Assembly (NCBI GenBank): GCA_029976005.1
Contig: JARKOQ010000100.1
Coordinates: 1-64,000, forward strand
Reading direction: 5' to 3'
Length of the DNA: 64,000 nt
Source of the DNA: Aggregatilineales bacterium
Lineage (GTDB): Bacteria; Chloroflexota; Anaerolineae; Aggregatilineales; Ch27
Part shown: positions 1-8,658 of the stretch, in pieces
How the letters are laid out: every line of letters begins with the position of its first letter
How positions within the stretch are numbered: the first letter of the stretch is position 1
The notes under the pieces: generated by a model
What the model was told of the DNA's origin: nothing
What the model saw: the letters and a program-made list of their open reading frames with translations, nothing else
The model's database searches: none
Made by a program: the position numbers and the translations under genes

Positions 1-4
1 CTTC

Positions 5-2050
5 ATGAAATTCAATTATGGCTACTGGAACATGCTGCCGGGGGTGGAGGCTGTTTTCCCGACGACGATCGTCGATGTGGCGCTGGAGAAGGACGCGCTG
101 ACCGTCTACGGCTACGACCGCCCGGTGCACGCCCGCTATGATTACCTCAACGGCGCGACCATCAGCGCTCGCTTTACCTCGCCCATGCCCGGCGTGATCC
201 GCGTCCAACTCACCCACAGGAAGGGCCGCCGCGAGCGCGTCCCGGCTTTCGATCTGGATTACGGGCTACGTAGCTCGGATGTCGAAGTCGGAAGCGAGGC
301 GGGCCGCGTCTGGCTGCGCTCCTGCGGCCTGTCGGTCGAGATGGCCAACGTCGACGGGGCGTGGGGCTTCACCTTCCAGCGCGACGGCCGTCCGCTGACC
401 GGCAGCGAGCCGAAAGCCGTCGCCCTGCTCCGCTACGAAGGCAAGACGTACCTGCGCGAGCAGCTTTCGCTGGGGGTCGGAGAGACGATCTACGGCCTGG
501 GCGAGCGCTTCGGCCCGCTGGTCAAGAACGGCCAGGCGGTCGACATGTGGAACGATGACGGCGGCACCAACTCCGAGCTGGCCTACAAGAACGTCCCGTT
601 CTACCTCTCCAGCCGGGGCTACGGGGTGCTGGTCAACCATCCGGGCCGGGTGGCGTTCGAGGTCGGCTCGCACGACGTCTCGCGTGTCCAGTTCAGCGTG
701 GAAGATCACAGCCTGGATTACTATCTCTTCGGCGGGCCGACTCCGAAGGATGCCCTGGATCAGTACACCGCCCTCAGCGGCCGCCCGGCCCTGCCGCCGG
801 AATGGTCGTTCGGGCTGTGGCTGTCCACGTCCTTCCTGACCAACTACAACGAGACGGACATTCTGGACAACATCGAGCGGATGGAGGAGCTGGATATCCC
901 GCTGCGGGTCTTCCACTTCGACTGCTTCTGGATGAAGGAGCTGACCTGGTGCAGCTTCCTGTGGGATAACCGCTACTTCCCCGACCCGGCCGGGATGCTG
1001 CGCCGCCTGAAGGCCAAGAACATCAAGGTCTGCCTGTGGATCAACCCCTACATCGCCGAGGCCTCGCCGCTGTTCGCGGAGGGCGCGGCCCAGGGTTACC
1101 TGCTCAAGACGGTCGATGGGGATGTCTACCAGGTGGACGAATGGCAGCCCGGCTGCGCGCGGGTGGACTTCACCAACCCGGACGCCTGCGCCTGGTACGC
1201 GAGCAAGCTCAAGGCCTTGCTCGACATGGGCGTGGACGCCTTCAAGACCGACTTCGGGGAACGCATCCCGACCAACGTGCGCTACTTCGACGGCTCCGAT
1301 CCGGAGCGCATGCACAACTACTACACCTACCTCTACAACCAGACTGTGTTTGACCTGCTGCGCGAGGTCAAGGGCGAGGACGAGGCGGTTGTTTTCTCGC
1401 GCTCGGCCACGACCGGCGGGCAGAAGTTCCCCGTCCATTGGGGCGGCGACAACGCCTCGACCTACCCCTCGATGGCGGAGACGCTGCGCGGCGGCCTGTC
1501 GCTGGGGATGTGCGGCTTCGGCTTCTGGAGCCACGACATCAGCGGCTTCATCGGCACGGCCACGCCCGACCTCTACAAGCGTTGGGTGGCCTTCGGCCTG
1601 CTGTCCTCGCACAGCCGCCTGCACGGCAACGACAGCGTGCGGATGCCCTGGCGTTTCGACGACGAGTCGATCGGCGTCCTGCGCCACTTCAACCGACTCA
1701 AGCTGCACCTGATGCCCTACCTGTACGACGCCGCCCGTGAAGCCCATGCCCACGGCTGGCCGGTCATGCGGGCGATGATCCTGGAATTCCCGGATGATCC
1801 GACCTGCCGCTATACGGACACCCAGTACATGCTGGGATCGGCCCTGCTGGTCGCGCCGGTTTTCGCCGACAGCGGCGAAGTCACCTACTACCTGCCGGAA
1901 GGCCAGTGGCGCCACCTGCTGACCGGCGAAGTTGCCCAGGGGCCGGCCTGGCGCACCGAGAAGTATGACTACTTCAGTCTGCCGCTGTGGGTCAACACCC
2001 GGCGTGGCGCGGATTGGGAGTGCCTCAAGGGCTACAGCATCACCCCGTAG
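5..2050 (+). CDS. yicI: GH31 alpha-xylosidase, YicI-like
   Basis: Predicted cytoplasmic retaining GH31 enzyme releasing alpha-xylose (isoprimeverose-type oligosaccharides) or related alpha-glycosides; there is no signal peptide. The N-terminus (MKFNYGYWNMLPG) aligns with the start of E. coli YicI, so the gene is complete at its 5' end although it begins 5 bases into the window. The nucleophile motif KTDFGERIP puts Asp at residue 416, and HWGGDN puts the acid/base Asp at 482, the same numbers as in YicI. The protein is 681 residues against about 770 for YicI and ends shortly after YDYFSLPLWV, so the distal C-terminal beta-sandwich is missing or replaced by a short tail. A strong hairpin follows. 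Whether an operon partner lies upstream cannot be seen. Substrate is inferred from family similarity. Confidence 0.88.
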   Translation: MKFNYGYWNMLPGVEAVFPTTIVDVALEKDALTVYGYDRPVHARYDYLNGATISARFTSPMPGVIRVQLTHRKGRRERVPAFDLDYGLRSSDVEVGSEAGRVWLRSCGLSVEMANVDGAWGFTFQRDGRPLTGSEPKAVALLRYEGKTYLREQLSLGVGETIYGLGERFGPLVKNGQAVDMWNDDGGTNSELAYKNVPFYLSSRGYGVLVNHPGRVAFEVGSHDVSRVQFSVEDHSLDYYLFGGPTPKDALDQYTALSGRPALPPEWSFGLWLSTSFLTNYNETDILDNIERMEELDIPLRVFHFDCFWMKELTWCSFLWDNRYFPDPAGMLRRLKAKNIKVCLWINPYIAEASPLFAEGAAQGYLLKTVDGDVYQVDEWQPGCARVDFTNPDACAWYASKLKALLDMGVDAFKTDFGERIPTNVRYFDGSDPERMHNYYTYLYNQTVFDLLREVKGEDEAVVFSRSATTGGQKFPVHWGGDNASTYPSMAETLRGGLSLGMCGFGFWSHDISGFIGTATPDLYKRWVAFGLLSSHSRLHGNDSVRMPWRFDDESIGVLRHFNRLKLHLMPYLYDAAREAHAHGWPVMRAMILEFPDDPTCRYTDTQYMLGSALLVAPVFADSGEVTYYLPEGQWRHLLTGEVAQGPAWRTEKYDYFSLPLWVNTRRGADWECLKGYSITP

Positions 2051-2065
2051 ACGCCTCACACACCA

Positions 2066-2092
2066 GGGGCCGGAGATTGCCTCTCCGGCCCC
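2066..2092. terminator. Hairpin terminator after GH31 gene
   Basis: A perfect 10-bp inverted repeat (GGGGCCGGAG / CTCCGGCCCC) with a 7-base loop lies 16 bases after the GH31 stop codon, between convergent genes. There is only a weak T-rich tail, so termination could be bidirectional but is inferred from structure. Confidence 0.65.
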
Positions 2093-2185
2093 TGCGCTAT
2101 CTGTTTCAGCTTTGACCACGAACCGCCGGACGCCTGGACGCCCCCGGCGTGGGGTCTGTCGACCTTTCTCGACGGCCTGTCCCGG

Positions 2186-2896
2186 CTACCAGATGCCCGG
2201 AATGAGGCGGTAGCGGGTGTGCCGGGCGTAGTCCGCGTAGCCGGGCAGTTCCGCCTGAAGGGTGCGATCTTCCAGCGCGGTGCGGACCACGAAGACCGCG
2301 ATGCCCAGCAGGCCGGGGATGAGCGCCAGCCACGTCCCCACCGCGATCGGCAGCGCCAGGAACTGGAGGATCACGCCGGTATAGCCCGGATGGCGCACGA
2401 AACGGTACGGGCCACCCGTCGCCACCTGGTGCCCGCGCGCCTCCTGGATGCGGACGCTCGGCTCGAAGTTCCGGTTGGCGACCATCGACCAGGCCAGCGG
2501 GATGAAGCCCAGGATCATCAGCGCGTTGCCGAGGACGTAGATCACGGGCGAAACCGGACTGGAGACGCCGTTCCGCCAGTCCAGACCCGCGACGAACGGC
2601 TGGACGAGAACCAGCACGAAGTAGATCGAGAGCAGCACCAGGTCCCATTTTTTGGTGCCCTGGGTGGCATTCTTGATACGCTGGCCGCGCTGGTTGAGCA
2701 ATTCCGGGTTGCCGACGGCGACCGCGACGCTCAGTCCGATCCAGCACAGCAGGTAGACGACGGCGAAGACCCAGCCCCACGCCCAATCGGTCGAGGCAGC
2801 GCCCAGGAACAGCAGGCCGCCGACGATGATCGCCTGGCCCACGTGCTTGCCGATGGTGTTGACCCCGTAGATGTTGATCCGGGTCGGTTGCGACAT
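2186..2896 (-). CDS. Isoprenylcysteine carboxyl methyltransferase-family membrane protein
   Basis: Integral membrane methyltransferase-like protein of the ICMT/phospholipid methyltransferase (PEMT/NnrU) fold. Hydrophobic segments lie near residues 20-40, 42-63, 85-105, 120-140 and 175-205. The family signature GGPYRFVRHPGYTG is followed by EDRTLQAELPGYADYARHTRYRLIPGIW-like C-terminal features typical of SAM-dependent ICMT-type proteins. The start is supported by ACAGGAGG seven bases upstream of ATG. Bacterial members act on lipids or small molecules rather than on prenylated proteins; the real substrate here is unknown. The gene is a single unit, convergent with the GH31 gene, and has a possible -10 (TAGAAT) at 2930-2935 on its strand. 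Confidence 0.8.
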   Translation of the reverse strand: MSQPTRINIYGVNTIGKHVGQAIIVGGLLFLGAASTDWAWGWVFAVVYLLCWIGLSVAVAVGNPELLNQRGQRIKNATQGTKKWDLVLLSIYFVLVLVQPFVAGLDWRNGVSSPVSPVIYVLGNALMILGFIPLAWSMVANRNFEPSVRIQEARGHQVATGGPYRFVRHPGYTGVILQFLALPIAVGTWLALIPGLLGIAVFVVRTALEDRTLQAELPGYADYARHTRYRLIPGIW

Positions 2897-3247
2897 GAAG
2901 ACCTCCTGTGATGATGATGTACTTTTGTCATTCTATGCCGTTTTAAGGGCGGCCCTTCCCCCCAATAAATGAGGTGCTCCGGGAAGGGCGGGCGCGGGGA
3001 GGCGGGTGTTTCCGTTGTGCGTGGGGCCACGATTTGACGGCGGAAGCCGCAGCTTCTATGGATAGCCGCCGGGAGCGTTCCCGGACGAAGGAGAGGATGC
3101 TTGGGTGGGGGTTGACGGCTCAAATCGGGTACGTGTGACGATGATCAATGAGCCTCTCTGCCTGGACGTCTGGCACTCCGGCTGGCCGGAAGTGCCCTAT
3201 AATACACGGTATCCATCGCTGCGAGCCGTGCTTCTCGGGGGGAATCC
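2897..3247. other. Divergent intergenic region without a gene
   Basis: This 351-bp stretch separates the methyltransferase (minus) from the PEP-utilizing enzyme (plus). No frame in it resembles a gene. It holds a short palindrome, AAGGGCGGCCCTT at 2945-2957, and the -10 elements described separately. Confidence 0.5.
3198..3203 (+). promoter_or_regulatory. Putative -10 box for PEP-utilizing enzyme gene
   Basis: A perfect TATAAT lies 44 bases before the start codon in an otherwise GC-rich region. No convincing -35 is visible at 16-18 bp, so this is a moderate prediction. Confidence 0.5.
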
Positions 3248-5605
3248 ATGCTCTACTCTTTGAATGAACTGCCTGCGTCCGCGTTCGGCCAGGCCGGCGG
3301 CAAGGGGAGTACGCTGGCCCGGCTGGCTCAGAGCGGCTATCCTGTCCCGGACGGGTTTGTCCTGCTGACTTCGGCTTTCGAGGACGACCGGCTCAGGCCC
3401 GCCGCCTGGACGTTGGCTCAGGCGGCCCTCGCCCGGATGCGCCAGCGGACGCCCGGCCTCACGTTCGCCGTGCGTTCCTCCGCCCTGAGCGAGGATTCCG
3501 CGTCGGCCTCGTTTGCGGGCGAGTTCGAAAGCGTGCTGGACGTGCAGTCCGACGAGGCTGTGCGGGACGCGATCGGCGCGGTGCGGCGCTCCGCCCGGAC
3601 GGTCCGCGTCGAAGCCTACAGCCAGGCCCAGGGCCTCGCCGAAACGCACGAGGTCGCGGTCGTCGTGCAGTCTTACGTCCGGGCCGACCACGCGGGCGTG
3701 CTGTTCACCGCCGACCCGGTGACCGGCAGCCTGATGCGGATGACGGGGGAGGTGGTGCGGGGGGCGGGTGACAAGCTGGTGGCCGGGCAGGCCAATGCCC
3801 AGGCTTTCACGTTCGACCGGGCCAACGGGAAGTACGCCGGGCCGCCGGAACTGCGGCCGCATGCTCGCCGGTTGTACCGGCTGGGGGTGAAGCTCGACGC
3901 GGCGCTGGGCGCGCCGCAGGATATCGAATGGGTGATCGCCGGCGGGCGGCTGTCCATCGTGCAGGCGCGTCCCATCACGTCGCTGCGCGGCTTCAACCCT
4001 GTCACGGGCGAATGGAACGATACCCTGCTGGGCGATTTCCTGTGGTCGAACGGGAACGGCGCGGAGATTCAGCCCGGCGTGATGCCCCTCCTCACCGCGA
4101 GCGTGATGAGGCTGTGGGGGCAGGGGTACGGCGAGTGGTGGTCGCGCTACCCGGCCTCCGGCTATATCGGGCTGCGTTCCTATTTCAACATCACGGTGCA
4201 GATCGCGCCGTTCGCGCGGCTGCCCTTCATACGTACCGAACGGCTGATCCAGTACGTGTCGCAGTGGTGGGGACGCATCCCGGACGGGGTCAGTCTGCCC
4301 CTCATGCCCTTCTCCTTCCGGGAGATCGTGACCGTCGTCTTGCCGATGTACCTGCGCAGCGCCCGGCGCTTCGCGCGGTTCCGTGCCATGCTGCCCGACT
4401 TCGTGGCGCGCGCGCCGGGCTGGTGCCGGGAGATGCGCCAGCGGATCGCGGCCAGCATGGAGGGGCCGGCGCTGGCAACCCTGTGGGCGGACGAGATCAG
4501 ACCGTTCTTCCTGCTGGGGACGGCGATGGCCTCGGCGGCCAACAGCGACATTCGCAACCAGATCGAAGCCCAACTGCGCAAATGGGTGAGCGAGGAGGAC
4601 GCCAACGCGCTCGTCTCGAACCTTGGCGGGGAGGGATTCTTCGCCAGCCTGGGGCCGGTGGTCGGCCTGCAAAAGGTCGCGCGGGGGGAGATGAGCCGCG
4701 AGGCCTACCTCGAAGCGTACGGCCATCGCGGCCCGGACGAGTTCAATCTGATCCACCCGCAGCCGGTCGAAGACCCTGTCTGGCTGGATCGGCAGTTGGC
4801 GGAGCTGGAGCAGAACCCGGTTGACGTGGAAGCCCTGCTCGACGGGCAGCGGGCCAGGTTTGCCGCCGCCTGGGCGCGCCTGGCGGATGGCCATCCGCGC
4901 CGGGCGCGCGCGATCCGGCGCAGGCTGGATCAGGCCGCGCAGCTTGCCTACCAGCGCGAGGCGGCCCGCTCGGAAATCACGCGGGTTGTGGGGGTGATCC
5001 GGGCCTGGGCGCTGCGCGCGGGGGAGCTGAGTGGGATGGGCGAGGATGTCTTCCACCTGACCCTCGATGAAGTGCTCGGCCTGCTGGGTGGGGACGACCG
5101 GGCGTGCAAGTACATTCCAACCCGGCGGGAGACGTATGCGCGCTACTGCGCCCTGCCGGCCTATCCCACCGTGATCAGCGGGCGCTTCGACCCGTTCGCC
5201 TGGGCCGCCGACCCGAACCGGCGGGCGGACGTGTTCGATGCCCATGCGCCGCTGGCCGGGCCGGACCCGGACGCGGCGGTGATCGTCGGCGTCGCGGGAT
5301 CGGCAGGCACGGTCGAGGGGCTGGTCCGCTGGATCGACGATCCGGCGGACAGCGGGCTGCTCCAGCGGGGCGAGGTGCTGGTGACGCGGACGACCAACGT
5401 GGGCTGGACGCCGCTCTTCCCGCGCGCGGCGGCCATCGTGACCGACGTGGGGGCGGCGATGTCTCACGCCGCGATCGTGGCCCGCGAACTGGGCATCCCG
5501 GCGGTGGTCGGCTGCACCAATGCGACCGCCCGGCTCAAGACCGGCGATCGCGTCCGGGTGAACGGGCTGCGCGGCACGGTCGAGATTCTGGCGCGGGCCG
5601 AATAG
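3248..5605 (+). CDS. Rifampin phosphotransferase-like PEP-utilizing enzyme
   Basis: ATP-dependent phosphotransfer enzyme built like dikinases: an N-terminal PPDK/ATP-grasp domain (about 1-245, ending in IVQARPITSL), a long helical middle domain, and a C-terminal swivelling His domain (about 665-782). The catalytic His is residue 740 in AAMSHAAIVARELGIPAVVG. The C-terminal PEP/pyruvate TIM barrel of true PEP synthase and PPDK is absent. This order and length (785 residues) match rifampin phosphotransferase (RPH), including a YGHRGPDEFNL segment like the RPH middle domain. The acceptor substrate is unknown; it could be a drug or a metabolite. Start chosen at the ATG preceded by TCGGGGGGAA. The gene appears monocistronic or weakly linked to the UroD-family gene 102 bp downstream. 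Confidence 0.8.
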   Translation: MLYSLNELPASAFGQAGGKGSTLARLAQSGYPVPDGFVLLTSAFEDDRLRPAAWTLAQAALARMRQRTPGLTFAVRSSALSEDSASASFAGEFESVLDVQSDEAVRDAIGAVRRSARTVRVEAYSQAQGLAETHEVAVVVQSYVRADHAGVLFTADPVTGSLMRMTGEVVRGAGDKLVAGQANAQAFTFDRANGKYAGPPELRPHARRLYRLGVKLDAALGAPQDIEWVIAGGRLSIVQARPITSLRGFNPVTGEWNDTLLGDFLWSNGNGAEIQPGVMPLLTASVMRLWGQGYGEWWSRYPASGYIGLRSYFNITVQIAPFARLPFIRTERLIQYVSQWWGRIPDGVSLPLMPFSFREIVTVVLPMYLRSARRFARFRAMLPDFVARAPGWCREMRQRIAASMEGPALATLWADEIRPFFLLGTAMASAANSDIRNQIEAQLRKWVSEEDANALVSNLGGEGFFASLGPVVGLQKVARGEMSREAYLEAYGHRGPDEFNLIHPQPVEDPVWLDRQLAELEQNPVDVEALLDGQRARFAAAWARLADGHPRRARAIRRRLDQAAQLAYQREAARSEITRVVGVIRAWALRAGELSGMGEDVFHLTLDEVLGLLGGDDRACKYIPTRRETYARYCALPAYPTVISGRFDPFAWAADPNRRADVFDAHAPLAGPDPDAAVIVGVAGSAGTVEGLVRWIDDPADSGLLQRGEVLVTRTTNVGWTPLFPRAAAIVTDVGAAMSHAAIVARELGIPAVVGCTNATARLKTGDRVRVNGLRGTVEILARAE

Positions 5606-5707
5606 CGGATTTTGACGCGGGCGGCTTCCATCGTGGCTCGGAAAGGGCGTACACTCTCAGTGGCGGATATGTCTTGCGTGGGGCTGCTGCCAGGCGAGGA
5701 GGGAAAC

Positions 5708-6985
5708 ATGAATTCGCGTGAGCGCGTCGCGTGTGCCTTGAACCATCAGGAACCGGATCGGGTTCCGCTCGACCTCGGCGGCTGCGGCCAGACGGGTATG
5801 CACGCCACCACCGTCTACGCCCTGCGCCAGGCCCTGGGTCTGGACGACCCCGGCACGCCCGTCAAGGTCATCGAGCCGTTTCAGATGTTGGGCGAGATCG
5901 CGCCCGATCTGCTGGCCGCCGTCGGCGGCGATATCCTGCCCCTGGGCGGGCTGACCACGATGTTCGGCTTCAGGAACGAGGGCTGGAAGCCGTGGACGTT
6001 CCACGACGGCACGCCGCTTCTCGTGCCGGAGTGCTTCAATACCGAGCCGGAGCCGGATGGGTCGATCCTGATGTACGCGGAAGGCGATCGTTCCTATCCG
6101 CCCTGCGCCCAGATGCCGGCGGGCGGCTGGTACTTCGACTCGATTCCGCGCCAGCATTGGGAAATCGACGACGCGCGCCTGAACGTCGAGGATAACCTGG
6201 AGGAGTTCAAGCCCATCTCCGCCGAGGACCTCGATCACCTGGCCCGCGAAGCGGAGCGGCTTCACACCCAGACGGACAAGGCGATCATGCTCACCCTGGG
6301 CGGGGCGGGCTTTGGCGACATCGCGCTCGTGCCGGGGCCTTCGCTCAAGAATCCAAAGGGGATTCGCGACGTGACCGAGTGGTACATGAGCACCGTCCTG
6401 CGGCGGGATTACGTCTACGCGGTGTTCGAGCGCCAGTGCGCGATCGTGCTGGAGAACCTGCCGAAGATTTACGCGGCGGTCGGCGACCGGGCGACCGCCG
6501 TGTGGGTCAGCGGGACGGACTTTGGCATGCAAAACGGCCCGTTCATCTCCCCGCAGACCTTCCGCGACCTGTACAAGCCGTTCTTCAGGCAGGTCAACGA
6601 CTGGATCGGCGCGCATACACCCTGGAAGCGCTTCATCCATTCGTGCGGCTCGGTCAAGGCGCTGATCCCGGACTTTCTCGACGCCGGGTTCGACATCCTC
6701 AATCCGGTGCAGACGGCCGCCAGGGATATGGACCCCGCCGATCTCAAGCAGGCGTTTGGCAGTCGGGCGACGTTCTGGGGCGGCGGGGTGGATACTCAGC
6801 ATACGCTGCCCTTTGGCACGCCGGACGCCGTGCGCTCCCAGGTTCGGGACCGGCTGCGCACGTTTGGGCCGGGCGGCGGCTTCGTGTTCAACCCCAGCCA
6901 CAATACCCAGGCCCTGGTCCCGGTGGAGAACATCCTGGCGATGTACGAGACCGTCAGGGACTATGGCGCTTATCCGCTGAATTGA
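5708..6985 (+). CDS. Uroporphyrinogen decarboxylase (URO-D) family protein
   Basis: A 425-residue member of the URO-D/cobalamin-dependent methyltransferase superfamily. It opens with the family signature NSRERVACALNHQEPDRVPLD and carries a C-terminal segment with FIHSCGSVKALIPDFLDAG, which contains the His/Cys that in methyltransferase relatives (MtaA/MtbA type) help bind zinc. The sequence differs from the heme-biosynthesis HemE and no heme genes are nearby. A role as a methyltransferase or a catabolic relative is therefore more likely than heme synthesis. The frame is open from 5612, but GAGGAGGGAAAC right before the ATG at 5708 decides the start. Similar genes are common in glycan loci of this type of bacterium; function is not assignable from the sequence. 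Confidence 0.78.
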   Translation: MNSRERVACALNHQEPDRVPLDLGGCGQTGMHATTVYALRQALGLDDPGTPVKVIEPFQMLGEIAPDLLAAVGGDILPLGGLTTMFGFRNEGWKPWTFHDGTPLLVPECFNTEPEPDGSILMYAEGDRSYPPCAQMPAGGWYFDSIPRQHWEIDDARLNVEDNLEEFKPISAEDLDHLAREAERLHTQTDKAIMLTLGGAGFGDIALVPGPSLKNPKGIRDVTEWYMSTVLRRDYVYAVFERQCAIVLENLPKIYAAVGDRATAVWVSGTDFGMQNGPFISPQTFRDLYKPFFRQVNDWIGAHTPWKRFIHSCGSVKALIPDFLDAGFDILNPVQTAARDMDPADLKQAFGSRATFWGGGVDTQHTLPFGTPDAVRSQVRDRLRTFGPGGGFVFNPSHNTQALVPVENILAMYETVRDYGAYPLN

Positions 6986-7096
6986 TCGCGGCCGGGAGGG
7001 GGATTCGATCTCGCCGGATCGAGCGAGAGGCCGGATAATGGGGATGTGGTTCATTCGCATGGGCGTCGTGTCCATACGCCCACCAGGAGAGATCTC

Positions 7097-8536
7097 ATGA
7101 GCATCGAGAATCAGCTTGCGCGCTGCACGCCGGAATCTCAGGGCATCGCGTCAACAGCCATTCAGGCGTTTGTCGAGGCGATCGAAGGGCAAGGCATCGA
7201 GCTGCATTCATTCCTGCTGCTGCGGCATGGCGCGGTGGTGGCCGAGGCGGGCTGGGCCCCCTACCACCCGCAGCGTCCGCACATGCTGTATTCGCTCAGC
7301 AAGAGTTTTACTTCGACTGCCGTGGGCATGGCGGTCGACGAAGGCCGCCTGTCGATCGACGATCGCGTGCTCGATTTTTTCCCGGACGACGCCCCGGCGC
7401 GGGTCAGCCGGAATCTGGATGCGATGCGGGTGCGGCACCTGCTGTCGATGTCCACCGGCCACGCCGAGGATACCACCGACTACCTGCACCGGCGGCGCGA
7501 TGGCAACTGGACCAGGGCGTTCCTGGCCCGGCCGGTGAAGCACAAGCCGGGCACGTTTTTCCTCTACAACACGGGCGCGACCTACATGCTGTCGGCCATC
7601 GTCCAGAAGGTGACCGGCCAGACGCTGATCGAGTATCTGCGACCGCGCCTGTTCGAGCCGTTGGGCATCGCCAACCCGGTCTGGGAGATGTCGCCCCAGG
7701 GGATCAATACCGGGGGATACGGCCTGAGCATCACCACCGAGGACATCGCCCGCTTCGGGCAGTTTGTCCTGCAAAAGGGCAAATGGCAGGGGCGGCAGCT
7801 CGTGTCCGAAGCCTGGATCGCGCAGGCGACCGCGCGCCAGGTCGACAATGGCGACGATCCGGCCAGCGATTGGGCGCAGGGCTACGGCTTCCAGTTCTGG
7901 CGGTGCCGCCACGACGCGTTCCGAGGGGATGGCGCGTTCGGGCAGTACTGCATCGTGATGCCCGCCCAGGACGCCGTGCTGGCGATCACCAGCGGCATCG
8001 GCGACATGCAGGTCGTGCTCAACCTGGTCTGGGAGCACCTGCTCCCGGCGATGGGCAAAACCGCGCCGCTGCCCGAAAAGGTGAAGGCGCACGCGAAACT
8101 GGTCCAGAAGCTGGGCGGGTTGGCCTATCTGCCGCCGCGGGGAGCGGCTTCGTCGCCGGTTGCGGCGCGTGTCTCCGGCAAGACGTTCGTGATGGAGCCG
8201 AACAGCACGCGGGTCAAAAGCATGACGTTCGACTTCACTCGACCGGATGCCGTGGTCACGATCCGCGCCGCCCGGCGCAGCCACAAGTTCGTGTGTGGGG
8301 CCGGGGCGTGGCGGGAAGGGGTGCTGACCCTGTTCCCCTTCCATGCACCGGACATGGTCGCCAGCGGGGTCTGGACGGACGACAGCACGTTCGCGATCAC
8401 CCTGCGCTTCCACGAGACTCCCTACGTGCACACCCTCGTCTGTCGCTTCGACGGAGACCGGCTGGCCGTCGACGGCGCGCTGAACGTGGCGTTTGGGCCG
8501 ACGACGTATGCGCTGGTGGGCAAGATCACGGGATAG
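7097..8536 (+). CDS. Serine hydrolase, class C beta-lactamase fold
   Basis: A 479-residue protein of the beta-lactamase/transpeptidase-like family (PF00144). The nucleophile motif SxxK is visible as SLSK at residues 66-69, and a Y-N pair follows at 157-158 (FLYNTGATYM), matching the YxN motif position. No signal peptide is visible, so it is probably cytoplasmic. A C-terminal extension of about 130 residues after the catalytic domain (from about 350) has beta-rich character. Family members include esterases, D-aminopeptidases and beta-lactamases, so drug resistance should not be assumed. The start is the ATG at 7097, preceded by CAGGAGAGATCTC. It lies 111 bp after the URO-D gene, and a GATAAT at 7034-7039 could be its -10 box. 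A strong terminator follows. Confidence 0.82.
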   Translation: MSIENQLARCTPESQGIASTAIQAFVEAIEGQGIELHSFLLLRHGAVVAEAGWAPYHPQRPHMLYSLSKSFTSTAVGMAVDEGRLSIDDRVLDFFPDDAPARVSRNLDAMRVRHLLSMSTGHAEDTTDYLHRRRDGNWTRAFLARPVKHKPGTFFLYNTGATYMLSAIVQKVTGQTLIEYLRPRLFEPLGIANPVWEMSPQGINTGGYGLSITTEDIARFGQFVLQKGKWQGRQLVSEAWIAQATARQVDNGDDPASDWAQGYGFQFWRCRHDAFRGDGAFGQYCIVMPAQDAVLAITSGIGDMQVVLNLVWEHLLPAMGKTAPLPEKVKAHAKLVQKLGGLAYLPPRGAASSPVAARVSGKTFVMEPNSTRVKSMTFDFTRPDAVVTIRAARRSHKFVCGAGAWREGVLTLFPFHAPDMVASGVWTDDSTFAITLRFHETPYVHTLVCRFDGDRLAVDGALNVAFGPTTYALVGKITG

Positions 8537-8569
8537 GCAGCGCGGGCGGCCGCCTCAATCGTCTGGAAA

Positions 8570-8605
8570 ACACAGCAGCCTGAGCAAGTCCTCAGGCTGC
8601 TGTGT
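8570..8605. terminator. Bidirectional terminator between convergent genes
   Basis: A perfect 15-bp stem (ACACAGCAGCCTGAG / CTCAGGCTGCTGTGT) with a 6-base loop lies between the serine hydrolase and the end of the yjfF-like gene. It can serve both strands. Confidence 0.8.
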
Positions 8606-8658
8606 GTGTCAGGAGCGAACGGGGGCCGCCCGCCACTTAACGCCGGCGGTTCGCCGCG

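Noticed and set aside
3171-3190. Sigma-54-like promoter (TGGCAC start) before the PEP-utilizing enzyme
   Set aside because: The second element reads CTGGC instead of TTGCA at the needed spacing, and a perfect TATAAT lies just downstream.
5708-6985. Assignment of the URO-D-family protein as heme-biosynthesis HemE
   Set aside because: It has methyltransferase-like C-terminal features and no heme-pathway neighbours, and differs from HemE signature sequence.
7097-8536. Calling the serine hydrolase an antibiotic-resistance beta-lactamase
   Set aside because: Only the fold motifs SxxK and Y-N are shared, no signal peptide is present and many family members are esterases or peptidases.
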